Origin: Trichopria drosophilae
Lineage: Eukaryota; Arthropoda; Insecta; Hymenoptera; Diapriidae
Reading direction: 5' to 3'
DNA: 64,000 bases
Assembly: GCA_030407085.1 (NCBI GenBank)
Contig: CM059582.1
Span: 158,248,501-158,312,500 of the forward strand
In this document: in pieces, positions 39,249-48,852 of the stretch
Numbering within the stretch: position 1 is the stretch's first letter
Layout: every line of letters begins with the position of its first letter
Translations under genes and position numbers: made by a program
The notes under the pieces: model-generated
What the model was told of the DNA's origin: nothing
The model's input: the letters and a program-made list of their open reading frames with translations, nothing else
Database searches by the model: none

Positions 39249-41225
39249 GCCTGATAATTCGAATTCTTATTCTCACTATTATACTTATGTCTTACAATAT
39301 AAAATATTGAAGCTGTGCCTGATAATGTTATGTATACAATGTAATGAAATTAAATTAAAATATGTCATGTATAAACAATGTTCTATGATAATTATTACTA
39401 TGTTCTCATGTTCTCCCAGATAATATATTGAAATCATTATGATAATTCTGCGTATTTATACTGAAGAAATCTACTTGGACAAATTTCACATGCCGTTGGA
39501 AAGTTGAGAGGAAAGTAAAAATAAGTGTTGAAGTTATCTTTACTGATGCTATTAATTTTACTAGTTTAATTTAAGTTAGTAATTAGTAATTGAACTGAAG
39601 TAAATATTTACCCAATATTCAGAATGATTAAAGATCAAGCAATGCGATAGTATGCAATAAGCTCGAAGAGAACATTTTTAGTCAATTTGATTTTAGATAC
39701 TTTTTCAGGAAAGTATTATAAATTGCACTTAAGATCGTAAAGAAATGAAATAAAGTAAATGTGTAGTTCTGCTAAAAATCAACAAAATATCAATTAAAAA
39801 TATTTCTTCCTTCTTTTTCGTTTACTAGGTAGTTAAACTCCAAATGATTTTTTAACATTTAGTCATTTTTAAATTTCATTCCTCCAGCTATACTTTAGGG
39901 GATTTAACATAACTGCAACTAATAAGAATCCATTGAGGGCATATAGAATAAGGTTCATTAGTTAAGGTAGTAAAATTTAATTAGTTTTTTTTTCAGTCAA
40001 GGATTTACACAATTTATTCAAACAGTACAATTTAAACTATTTTAATGAAATTGAGTGTAGAATAATGTTGAATAAATACGACTGCATTGCATGATGTACG
40101 TGTATATTTCAGACTGAGTATAAATATGCTTTGTAGTTATCACTTTAAAACGTAAAGAAATGGATTCCGAATATGAATATTATATATTCTGGTCGGGGAA
40201 TAATTATACTTATCATCATTATATTTTGTTTAAGATTTATGTACCCAAGTAGAAAGTTAATACGGCCATCATCAAGGCCTGACCACAGTGTTGTACGCCA
40301 GATGAGGTACTTCATACATTTCTACTCAGATAGCGATTCAATTTTAGTATATAAAAGATATTAAATAAAAAATTAAATGTTTTAATATTTGACAAAATCC
40401 ACTGCTAGTTTCAAAGTTCAAAACAATTCAGAAATGCATATACTGCATTGGTAGCTCTTATGGAAATTCGCATTTTTTTTGCTATTAAAAAAATCCTAGT
40501 AGTTTATTAAAATTAAAATGGACTTTTCAAATTTGTTAGCGCTAATTATTATTCAATAAAGTATATGAAAAAATTGTTGAATGGACATGGTTATCATCGG
40601 GAAGAAAGGCATTCCGGACCTTAACCAGTCCGGAAACCGTACAACGACACGAGAATGAAGACCCCGGTCAAACAGTAATTTCAATAGGTGAATCGCCAGG
40701 ATGACGGAAGCAATCTACATGATGCAAATTCGCGGAAAGCTTCCTCTTCTTGCCAGTCAGGGATTAGCAAGTAGGACAGTTCACGAAGGATTTATGGTCG
40801 GTTCTCCATGACTCGCACGAGCAGGCAGTGTCTATGTGCCCGACAAGGTCCTTTGTTGCCATACCGCGATAAAGCGATGAACGAGTATAACCTGGTTCCA
40901 ATTCATCTGTACCTCAGTTGTCAGCCATCGCATAAAACAGAACTATTTATTCGAAAATCTGGTAATAAAAGGACCCCGATGTATGGGACATTTAGTGTAA
41001 CCAAACCGAGCTCATTAATCATTATTACTGAGAATGCCAATTAAATTAAATCTAATGAAAAGTAATATGGTGGAGTTATATGTATATAGAGTTATGAAGT
41101 TCATCAAATGTATGCTGAATTTTAAGTCATGGATTTATATATAAATATACTGAGAATGTCTTGCTAATGAATACAAGAATGTGGGTTGCTAAACCATGCA
41201 TTTAGTTCCAGAATATACAAGATAC
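39249..41225. other. Intergenic stretch with GC-richer island at 40600-41000
   Basis: AT-rich to 40590, then an island with a 78-residue frame (40808-41044) of no known family. It contains GGCATTCCGGACC ... GGTCCGGAAA-type short inverted words near 40608-40634. No gene assigned. Confidence 0.4.
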
Positions 41226-41565
41226 ATGTTCAAAGCCGACATTAATGATAAGGGTGGAAATACAGAAGTAAAACTCTCGATAGCTTGCAAAACAGAGTGT
41301 AGCTCTTCCTGACAAACATAGGCCGATTATCTTAATTAAACGTGGAAATGCAATATTTCCAGTAAGGAGATTCGATGATCGGGGTAAAATGGAAATTCCA
41401 GAGATGCGTGGCATTAAGTGGAATATGTGTTTTTGTTCCACTGTATTGATCGGTAAGTTTCAGTACGAAATTCTTCCAGTAGTACCTGAATGTACTCGTT
41501 GCGGGGCTCATTCGACACGAGTGCCACAACCAACAAGTTACGGAGTACGTTATACCAATCCGTAG
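41226..41565 (+). pseudogene. Possible decayed coding segment, unidentified
   Basis: An ATG at 41226 opens 28 codons ending at TGA 41310. The next frame is open from 41284 to TAG 41563, and beyond that stop stays open to about 41760. Together this gives roughly 170 protein-like codons interrupted by one frame change and one stop. The second part contains CTRCGAH, a CxxC pair. I recognise no family, and the minus strand is also open here (41202-41441 and 41332-41616), so low stop density in GC-richer DNA is a real alternative. Confidence 0.2.
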
Positions 41566-41946
41566 AAACCTAGGGCATCCAGGGTTACGAGACATAATTG
41601 CGGTCAGGATTACCAACGTTCCAACGCATCTAGGACACTTTATTGGGTGATATACTCATACAGCTTGTTCGATTTCGGGCAAATTCAAAGGACTGCCAGA
41701 CTAATCTCGACGATCGTAATGAATGGTTTGAACGTGAAACACGTGTCGTTATTTTTCCACTAGCTTTGAGAATAATTGTTTATGTATTACGACGTCAAGA
41801 CTGATGATAGAAATGCATTCCAAAATGTTCCCAGTATTTAATCAAATTTCTAAATTAATGTAAGAATTTATCTAAAATATGTAATTTGATAAAATAATGA
41901 AGAAAACCATTTTCGATATAAACAATCGGTAATGTAATATTCTATT
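41566..41946. other. Spacer before MITE
   Basis: Declining GC content into AT-rich DNA; no gene seen beyond the possible readthrough frame ending near 41760. Confidence 0.4.
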
Positions 41947-42374
41947 CTACACAGAAAAAAATCATAAGTATAGAATTTGCCGAACTTAGTTCAGTAAAAT
42001 TTTCCGAGTCTCATTTAAAAGCAAAATTTATTGAAGAATATAAATAAATAGTATTCTAGCTCTTAGGTAATAAGTTTTTTAATGATGTTTAATCATAGAT
42101 TGACGAAAAACTAGGCCAGATGTTCTAAAACAACACTCGCAAGAACATTGACACCAGTTATATTAAATATAAAAATTATGTGAATTTGTTTACTTGGATT
42201 AGATTTTAATACATCATCGGTGTTAATCAAGCATTTAAAAGATAAATTCCAGATAAACTGCAGAAAATTAGGATTGTTCCTTTGATTATTTTTATTGACA
42301 ATGGTTACTTAACGTTTTCGGTAAATTTTACACAAGTTCTAGGTAGAATCTACTAATTATTTTTTTCTGTGTAG
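41947..42374. mobile_element. 428-bp MITE with CTACACAGAAAAAAAT ends
   Basis: Perfect 16-bp terminal inverted repeats at 41947-41962 and 42359-42374. Taking TA as target duplication, the element begins CACAGAAAAAAAT, one base different in the core from the CACGGAAAAAAC of 1506-1659. Interior AT-rich, with no frame. A TA-inserting Tc1/mariner-type MITE is the best fit. Confidence 0.8.
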
Positions 42375-42470
42375 TTAAATTTAAGAAAACTGGGTATGTT
42401 TAATATTTTCATATTAAAAAAAAATTTGCAGAAAAAAATCTACTGGCCTAAAATGTTATTTTTTTCTTTA

Positions 42471-43257
42471 TTAACCCCTTGACTGCTAATGACCAAAATC
42501 TTTATAATTTTGGAATTTTCCCAGACTGCCAGATAAATCCAAATCTTTGTCATGACATAAAGTAGACTAACAAATTCTGGAATTTATGTAAAATAAAACT
42601 AAATCCATTTCTAGATAATCTAAGGTGTACTGAATATAATGGCGTTGTCCATTTTCATAATCGCTGTGTCAACAAAATATATAATTCCACAAAGATGGTA
42701 GTTTTCACAATTTTTGCAAAATCTTAGTCGTGAAGTTTGACATTGTGTTCAATCAATTTATGCATAAAAATTTTATAAAACCGCTTGAAATTTGTTACTC
42801 GGGGGATTTCGCGGTCGCTGATTACGAATCTGAGGTCAGATTATGGAAATTCAAAATGGCGGATCCAATATGGCGGACAGTTTTTTGAAAAGTCGGTTCA
42901 TTCTGTTTGAAACTTGTTACTCGGGGGTTTTCGAGGCCGCTGATTAGAAATCTGATGATATAATTTGAAAATTTAAAATGACGGCTATAATATAGCGATC
43001 CCGAAACCCCCATAGTAACAAATATCAAGTAAAATGATTGGAATTTAGAAAATTTGTCCCTATTTTGAATTATCCAAATCTGACTTCATATTCGTAATCA
43101 GCGATCACGAAAATCCCCGAGTAACAAATTTCAAGCGAAATGGTTCGGAATTAAAAAATTTGTCCGCCATTTTGAATTTTCAAAGTAAAATCTAACAAAT
43201 TTTTTTATTGGCATTTTGGGCATTTTTGTGAAATTCTCGTGGCAGTCAAGGGGTTAA
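42471..43257. mobile_element. piggyBac-like non-autonomous element, TTAA-flanked
   Basis: Bounded by TTAA at both ends (42471-42474, 43254-43257) with 12-bp inverted repeats CCCCTTGACTGC. Insertion at TTAA with termini starting CCC is diagnostic of the piggyBac superfamily. Inside, a block of about 90 bp (TTGTTACTCGGGGG ... CGCTGATTA) occurs twice directly (42795 and 42912) and once inverted (43095-43130), with repeated AAAATGGCGGA/TCCGCCATTTT words. No transposase remains. A fragment of the inner block recurs outside at 44070-44110. Confidence 0.85.
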
Positions 43258-44954
43258 GCACTTTAAATCTCATTAGAGATTTATTATATCTGCTACATTA
43301 AATATTATCGACTGTTTCATGTGGAATTATAACGTTTTTTTAAGTATACCTACATATTACTTACAAATAAATGGATAATTTACATCTATTAAGAAAAGTT
43401 ATAATATGTTGGCACGCGGCCACGTGTAAAATATACGCAGTTAATTTGGCTGTATTTATTTAATAAAATCGGCAAAATTTAATAACTTGCAAGATTCCCC
43501 GTTAGAAAATTTTCTAATCATTTTTTTCTATTCGGTTTGCAACATATATATTTAAGAATTAAACAAAAAGCTTTCAATTCTTTAATGTAGTAATGGGAGA
43601 AAGTAAGCACGTAATTTCATTATTAGCCTAGTTCTTATTTAATGAAAAACTAAACCAGGTATTAAGACAAACGAAAAAAAGGTTATATAGTACAAATTTT
43701 GAAGAAGCAGGAATATTTCATTATCATATATTTTCTTTTCTGGAAATTTCCCTCCTATATAATTCACTTGAGAACACCGGAAATAGTTCAAAATAATAAC
43801 GGAAATAACAGCAAGACAATTTGTATAGCATTCAAAAGCTATAAATTTGCCATTGCATGTCATTTTTACGCCATTGGTAAAAAAAAGAAGAATGTGAAAT
43901 GCACCTAAATATGCCAGTCTGCAAACGAAATGTTAATTATTAATCATAATTTCGTTAAAAATAAGTAAAGTATAAGAAATCACTTTATCTCAATAAACGT
44001 ATTTCTGACAAAACTTTGCATGTATTTTGTGATTTTTATACACATAAATTGCATTTTAAAAAAATCTGAGGTAAGATTCGTAATCAGTGATTCTAAAAAC
44101 CTTTAAGTAATCAATTCCTTTCTTTGTGAAGATAAATGTATGTATTTTGGTTAATCTAGTATTTTGTTTTGTATTCATCTGAAAACTTTTTAAAATCTAA
44201 AAGGCTCTACCGCTTGTTTAAAATTATTAAAATAAACATGTACCATTATTAGTAATAAGATTTTGCAAGCATGTTATGACATTATTGTGCAGTATTTCAC
44301 AGAAATCGTACATTTATATCGATGAAATGATATCTGTATTTTGTTCAACGACAGTCTATTACTCATTTGTTTGTGTATCTTCAAAAACTGTGGAAATAAT
44401 TTATTCCATTCAAGGTAAACGTAATATGACACTTAATTTAAACTCTGAGGAAATATTCTTTGTTCCCGTTTGGAACTAAGTATATATATAATGTCCATTT
44501 TATTATAGATTATTTCAGGGTATATTAATATATATTCGCATTCTTTAAAATTGCGAAATGACCAAACGTCACATAATCGTACGCAACCATTTTATGGTTC
44601 TGTATGATTGATTTTCATCGACTAAATATTAATTGAATGAATTTGCAGTTTCCAATCGTAATAAACAGTGATTTTACATTTCCATTCATGAATATTTACC
44701 GTGTATATCAATAAATATTGATAATTTGCGTTACAAAATCTTGAAAATTTTTATTGGCAATTATAAAAAATAAAAAGCTTTATTAATATGAGTTATATTG
44801 TTGTCGTTGGTTCTTTGAAGGCAGAATTTTTAGGTTACTGACTATTACAAACTATAAATTTCAAAATATTTATAATATAACTTCATAATATATTTTCTTT
44901 TTGATACATAAACGATTATAAAACAAAATGAGAAATGATGGCAGTTGAGCTTTA
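43258..44954. other. AT-rich intergenic stretch
   Basis: No supportable gene; frames at 43639-43908 (both strands) and 44276-44479 lack recognisable motifs. Near 44070-44110 lies a diverged fragment (TTCGTAATCAGTGATT ... AAGTAATCAA) of the block found in the preceding piggyBac-like element. Confidence 0.45.
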
Positions 44955-45023
44955 CAAGTAGCGCAAGTGAAGCGAGCTGAGGTTCTGCGGGCAAGGCCCC
45001 CAGCGACTCTGCGAAGCCACTAG
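44955..45023 (+). mobile_element. Helitron-like 3' end
   Basis: A GC-rich tail (AGCGCAAGTGAAGCGAGC, GCGGGCAAGGCCCCC, CTGCGAAGC) that ends CACTAG followed by T, abutting AT-rich DNA. The motif order and CTAG-T end parallel the tails of the repeats ending at 385 and 10206, though the sequence is not the same family. The 5' end is not identified. Confidence 0.4.
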
Positions 45024-46121
45024 TTTAACAGTTATATATTACTCGCAGTTCTCAATGTTTGAAAGAAAATAAACTGCATATATGATGAAGTGCAATATAA
45101 AGTTGTGAAAACTATTTTACAGTTTGACCTAGTGACAAATTATGCTTGTAACTAATCGTATGATGATTTTTTGGATTTAGAAATTATTTATATTTGTGAC
45201 ATGACTTATAAAATCAATTAATTTACTGTTTATTTCACTAATGATATAAGTATTATTCTCAATACGTTTTTCTTCTTGGTAATATTGAACATGACCTCAA
45301 AAAATATCATCCTAAAAAAATAATTTATTTCATACCTTATTTTCCAAAAAATTATTAATGAAAAACACCATGATTTTAATAACGTATCATTTACTTAAAA
45401 CGTAGTTACATTGATTAAAGCTGTGCTTAAAACAAGCTTTTGATAATCATACAAGTTGCGTAATATTGACAAGCCCGCTAATTCAAACTAGCTGAGTTGG
45501 TGGTTTTCAAAACCAATATCATAATTCAATATGCGGTGCGCGACGAAATTACCAAAATTAAATGCATATTAATGTTACAGGAAACATGCATAATCTTAAG
45601 TTTGTAGAGTTTGGCATTATGGGAATGTTTAATCGCTTCTTCGATCTCATTCATTTCAGGAGATAACGAAGGAGCACTGACAATTATTTGATTCCATATA
45701 ATTAATCAGCATAAATCTTCTTTAGTTTGAACATTAGTATTAGTTTTATTTATTATATCTATATATAATAGCAACAGTATTATTATAGGTGTATTTGATA
45801 CGAGTTATTTTTTATATAGAAATATATTCATATGTTGTTACGTTATATTGGACATTCCTTCCGACATAATTAATTTGATTCGGAAATTTTTTAATCTTAC
45901 ATAATTTAATATCCACATTTCAGACACATTAAATTGTTTTCTTTATTTTATAATTTTAATTCGATGTTAATAATCTGCGATCGTGTAAAATAAAACTGCT
46001 TCCCTTAACCGGTACTGCAAAAATATCAACTATAGTTTAAGCTGTTATGATGTAATTTTGAAATCATTTATTTGATAATATTATGTTATAGTATATATTG
46101 CAAAAAGTGAAATTGATAATC
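45024..46121. other. AT-rich intergenic stretch upstream of LYRM4-like copy
   Basis: No gene or repeat recognised; no CpG-rich promoter region precedes the LYRM4-like frame, in keeping with a retrocopy. Confidence 0.4.
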
Positions 46122-46456
46122 ATGGCAAGTGGACGTATGGCAGTTTTAACTCTTTATCGAAATTTAATAAAAGAAAGCAAGAATTGGCATTCTTATAATT
46201 ATAGAAATTATGCTCTCAGAAAAATTCGACATGAATTTCAAGAAATGAAAAATATGCAGAATGCAGAAGAAATCAAGAACTCGTTGAAATATGGTTACGA
46301 GTCATTAAACATGATTAAACGACAAGCATTAATAGGAACTTGTATGCGACTGATCCATTAGTTATCGAAGTTCAGAATAGCGCAGTTACTGGAGAAGAAC
46401 CGTTTAGCATATTGCAAAAACATATATATTTCTTTTTGGTTGTAATTTTTTCGTGA
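46122..46456 (+). pseudogene. LYRM4: LYRM4/ISD11 (bcn92) homologue, frameshifted
   Basis: LYR-motif protein of mitochondrial Fe-S cluster assembly, the small partner of cysteine desulfurase NFS1 with acyl carrier protein. ATG at 46122 gives MASGRMAVLTLYRNLIKES, the LYR motif at residues 10-12, then YNYRNYALRKIRHEF and IKRQALIG, all family hallmarks in the right order and spacing. At about 46341 one base is missing: the annotated frame runs to a spurious stop at 46359, while the shifted frame from 46343 continues YATDPLVIE, the expected C-terminal motif. After that it runs on to TGA 46454 with a hydrophobic tail, about 20 residues beyond the usual 90. No intron is present. Frameshift plus lost stop favours a processed pseudogene; a sequencing indel is the alternative. 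Confidence 0.85.
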
Positions 46457-46583
46457 ACATGAAGGTTTTACTGGAAAATGACCTTACAGTAAATATAAGT
46501 TTCCAGGAAAAATGTTCGTTCGTTTGTCATATACTGCAGTATATGTATTATATTACATGTACACGAGTATATTTATTATCTTA

Positions 46584-46589
46584 AATAAA
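46584..46589 (+). terminator. Polyadenylation signal AATAAA
   Basis: AATAAA about 130 bp after the end of the LYRM4-like frame. In AT-rich DNA this word is common by chance, so its link to the gene is only positional. Confidence 0.3.
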
Positions 46590-47066
46590 GGTAATTGCAT
46601 TAACTATGACGAAATTAAAAAGGTTTAGTGTTGTTTGTTGGTGAATTTACCCATTGCAGTTGTTGATACGTACGATTTTAATAAAAATAGTTTCTTAAAA
46701 TATTGACAAAAACGAGTAATAATGAAAAAATTATCAATTTATAATGGATTTAGTAGACGCTTGGAAAGAAGGAAGAAAATAAATGATTAAAAGTGAGGTT
46801 ATATATAATATATACAGGGGAGATTTGTTGGTTGCACTCTATGCATCCTCCTCCCCCTTCCTAATAGATTTGAAATTATGGCATTATAAACGCGACTACT
46901 ACAACTGTTTTCTGTTTTTTTATGTCTTCACAATTTTAACATTTATTAAAATTCGGATTTATGTTTTCTAAATACTTCAAGAAATGGGAAATGTTTGCCT
47001 GCCGGTTAAGTAATCGGAAAGGCATTGTTTCTTGCCGGGCAACAGAGCTGCGCTTCTGCGCATGTG
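46590..47066. other. Spacer, AT-rich then CpG-rich
   Basis: AT-rich to about 46980, then the left edge of a CpG-rich island with TGCGCATGTGC at 47057-47067. No gene. Confidence 0.4.
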
Positions 47067-47432
47067 CAAAGGGCGATCAAGCGTTTATTGCCGCTCGCCG
47101 GGCTTTTTTTTGCACATCCGCGAATTTACATACAAATATGACAAAAAATAGTGTACATATCGCGGGCAGGCGAATAGTATATTATGTATGTAGGTCGGAA
47201 ACGAAGTATTGCAGCGATGGCGATGAGGGGGGTCGGGGGTAAATACTGCAAATCGCGGAAGACGAGTAGCAGATTCTTTACAGCTGAGAGTCCCCAATAT
47301 CGTCCGAGTGTGTGTAATGCGATTCCGCACGCGATATCTACACTATTTTTTGTCACATCTGTATGTAAATTAGCGGACGTGCAAAAAAACGCTCAGCGGG
47401 CGGCAAAAAAAAAAGCTCGATCACCCTTAAAG
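47067..47432. repeat. CpG-rich foldback with ~105-bp arms
   Basis: Left arm about 47067-47172 pairs with right arm about 47326-47432. Paired blocks include GATCAAGC/GATCGAGC, TTGCCG, TTTTTTTGCAC, AATTTACATACA and GACAAAAAATAGTGTA, then ATATCGCG; overall about 80-85% by eye. Spacer about 155 bp. A 138-residue frame (47184-47600) spans spacer and right arm, is R/K-rich and unlike any family known to me, and is open opposite other frames, so it is not called a gene. Could be a GC-rich foldback transposon. Confidence 0.7.
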
Positions 47433-47547
47433 ACTTCGAATTTGTGCAGGAGTGACAAAATATACTATTTCTCCCGACCGAGTCGGAATGTCCGTATTGC
47501 ATGCCTGAAACGGGGGACGAAAGTTGCCGATTCCGCCCGGGCGCCAG

Positions 47548-47560
47548 CGCGCATGCGCAC
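47548..47560. promoter_or_regulatory. NRF1/Ewg-like palindromic site
   Basis: CGCGCATGCGCAC contains the perfect palindrome GCGCATGCGC, the consensus of NRF1 (Erect wing in flies), a factor of CpG-type housekeeping promoters. A near match TGCGCATGTGC sits at 47057. Just downstream CATTACTCCC (47570 region) and GGGAGTAATG (about 47601) form an inverted pair. This suggests a promoter within the island (about 46980-47700), but no downstream gene was identified. Confidence 0.35.
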
Positions 47561-48727
47561 TTCGTTCTCATTACTCCCTAGGGACGGAAAGTGCCGCTAG
47601 CGGGAGTAATGGATGGGGTCGGGAGAAAAATAGCGTATGCCACACGGGAGGTACGCGTGCGCTTTCCTCCCTTGAAGCATAATATACAATTTCGAGTGCA
47701 CTTCAAAATGGTGTCAAAACTCCATGTTGCCTCCTTTTTTGATATACCTGAGGCTCCCCTTTGCCTTTCCTCTTATTTACACTTCTATATGCCTCTTTTA
47801 CGAATGTTTGGCATTTAGAATGGTTATCGAGAAAACACTGAGGGACGATTAGTGACTTTTTGCAGTCCGTGTGACGCTAATAAGTAATACTGTTATGAAC
47901 GCTGTGGCACAACCTTTAGCATCATCGAATATCTGCAGGTATCTGTTGCATTCATTTTATTTGTATGTCTCATAATGATCGTCATCATCAGCATTCGGTA
48001 TCGCATTTTGGTGTCTCTATAATTTGGTTCCCAAGGCGTTTGAAACAACATTAAATAATGTTGTTCATGTCCTATCAATATATTTGAGACCAATGGGTAG
48101 TAAATTGCAATTCGAACACTTTTTAAAACTTCAGTCACCATATTCGATCCGCTATCTTGAAATCTTGAAATTTAAAAATGAAAAATGTGATGCTATTTAG
48201 TTTGATTTTTAAAATTTCGTCGCCACATTGGATCCGTTATTTATAAATGTTTAAATATGACGTTATTTTCCTGATAAGTGACCCTAAATCTCCTAGGTTG
48301 CAATGGTTTAAGTTAAGTTTTCCAGCCATTTTGAAAGCTTATATTTTAAAACGTATGTGTCAGTTACTTGTCAAAATATCGTATACAAATTTTATTTCTT
48401 GAGAAAGCAAGTAACTTTTCGTAGAGAATTGTAGCCAATAATATGTGGATATTATGGATATGTCAGTTGAACAAGAGTAATGAGCAAAAGAGCTTAGGAG
48501 GCAACTTCCGTCTTAGGGGGACGTCTCCGTTTCTGATCGTCTCCGAAGTTTTTTCATTCGATTCCCCATGTAAACTCAGTGCCAACACTGCAATCACCTA
48601 CCTTATGGTTTGAGGCGTGGATGCAATAACATTTCACACTGGTCTGGTAGAGATTTGAGCAAAAAATGTCTCACTTTTTAGACAAATAGAGCAACATAAG
48701 AAACCAATGTTGTTAATAAAGCATCAT
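47561..48727. other. Intergenic stretch
   Basis: CpG-rich until about 47700, then AT-rich. Near 48120-48240 two similar segments (CACCATATTCGATCCGCTATCTTGAAAT and CGCCACATTGGATCCGTTAT as short matches) resemble the ATGGCGGATCC words inside the piggyBac-like element at 42471, hinting at a decayed relative. No supportable gene. Confidence 0.35.
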
Positions 48728-48768
48728 TTAAATAATAATAATAACAAAAACAACAACAATAACAAATG
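48728..48768. repeat. (AAT)n/(AAC)n simple repeat
   Basis: AATAATAATAATAAC passing into AACAACAACAATAAC, directly before the tRNA-like SINE head. It may be the 3' tail of a retroposon ending here. Confidence 0.8.
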
Positions 48769-48778
48769 GTCTTTTACG

Positions 48779-48852
48779 GGCTTCGCAGCTCAGGCGGTAG
48801 CGTATTGGACTACGATATCATAGATTGTGAGTTCGAATCCCGTCCGGAGAAA
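48779..48852 (+). mobile_element. tRNA-derived SINE head (pol III A and B boxes)
   Basis: CAGCTCAGGCGGTAG at 48786-48800 matches an A box and GAGTTCGAATCC at 48829-48840 matches a B box, at normal tRNA spacing. The flanks do not form an acceptor stem (upstream ACGGGCTTC against downstream TCCGGAGA) and the anticodon and D stems are imperfect, so it is not a functional tRNA. A SINE of tRNA origin, or an old tRNA pseudogene, fits. The SINE body and 3' end are not defined. Confidence 0.6.

Noticed and set aside
47184..47600. 138-residue plus-strand frame
   Set aside because: Spans foldback spacer and right arm, overlaps several minus-strand frames, and shows no family; low stop density follows from high GC content.
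48779..48852. Functional tRNA gene
   Set aside because: A and B boxes are good but acceptor, D and anticodon stems do not pair properly.
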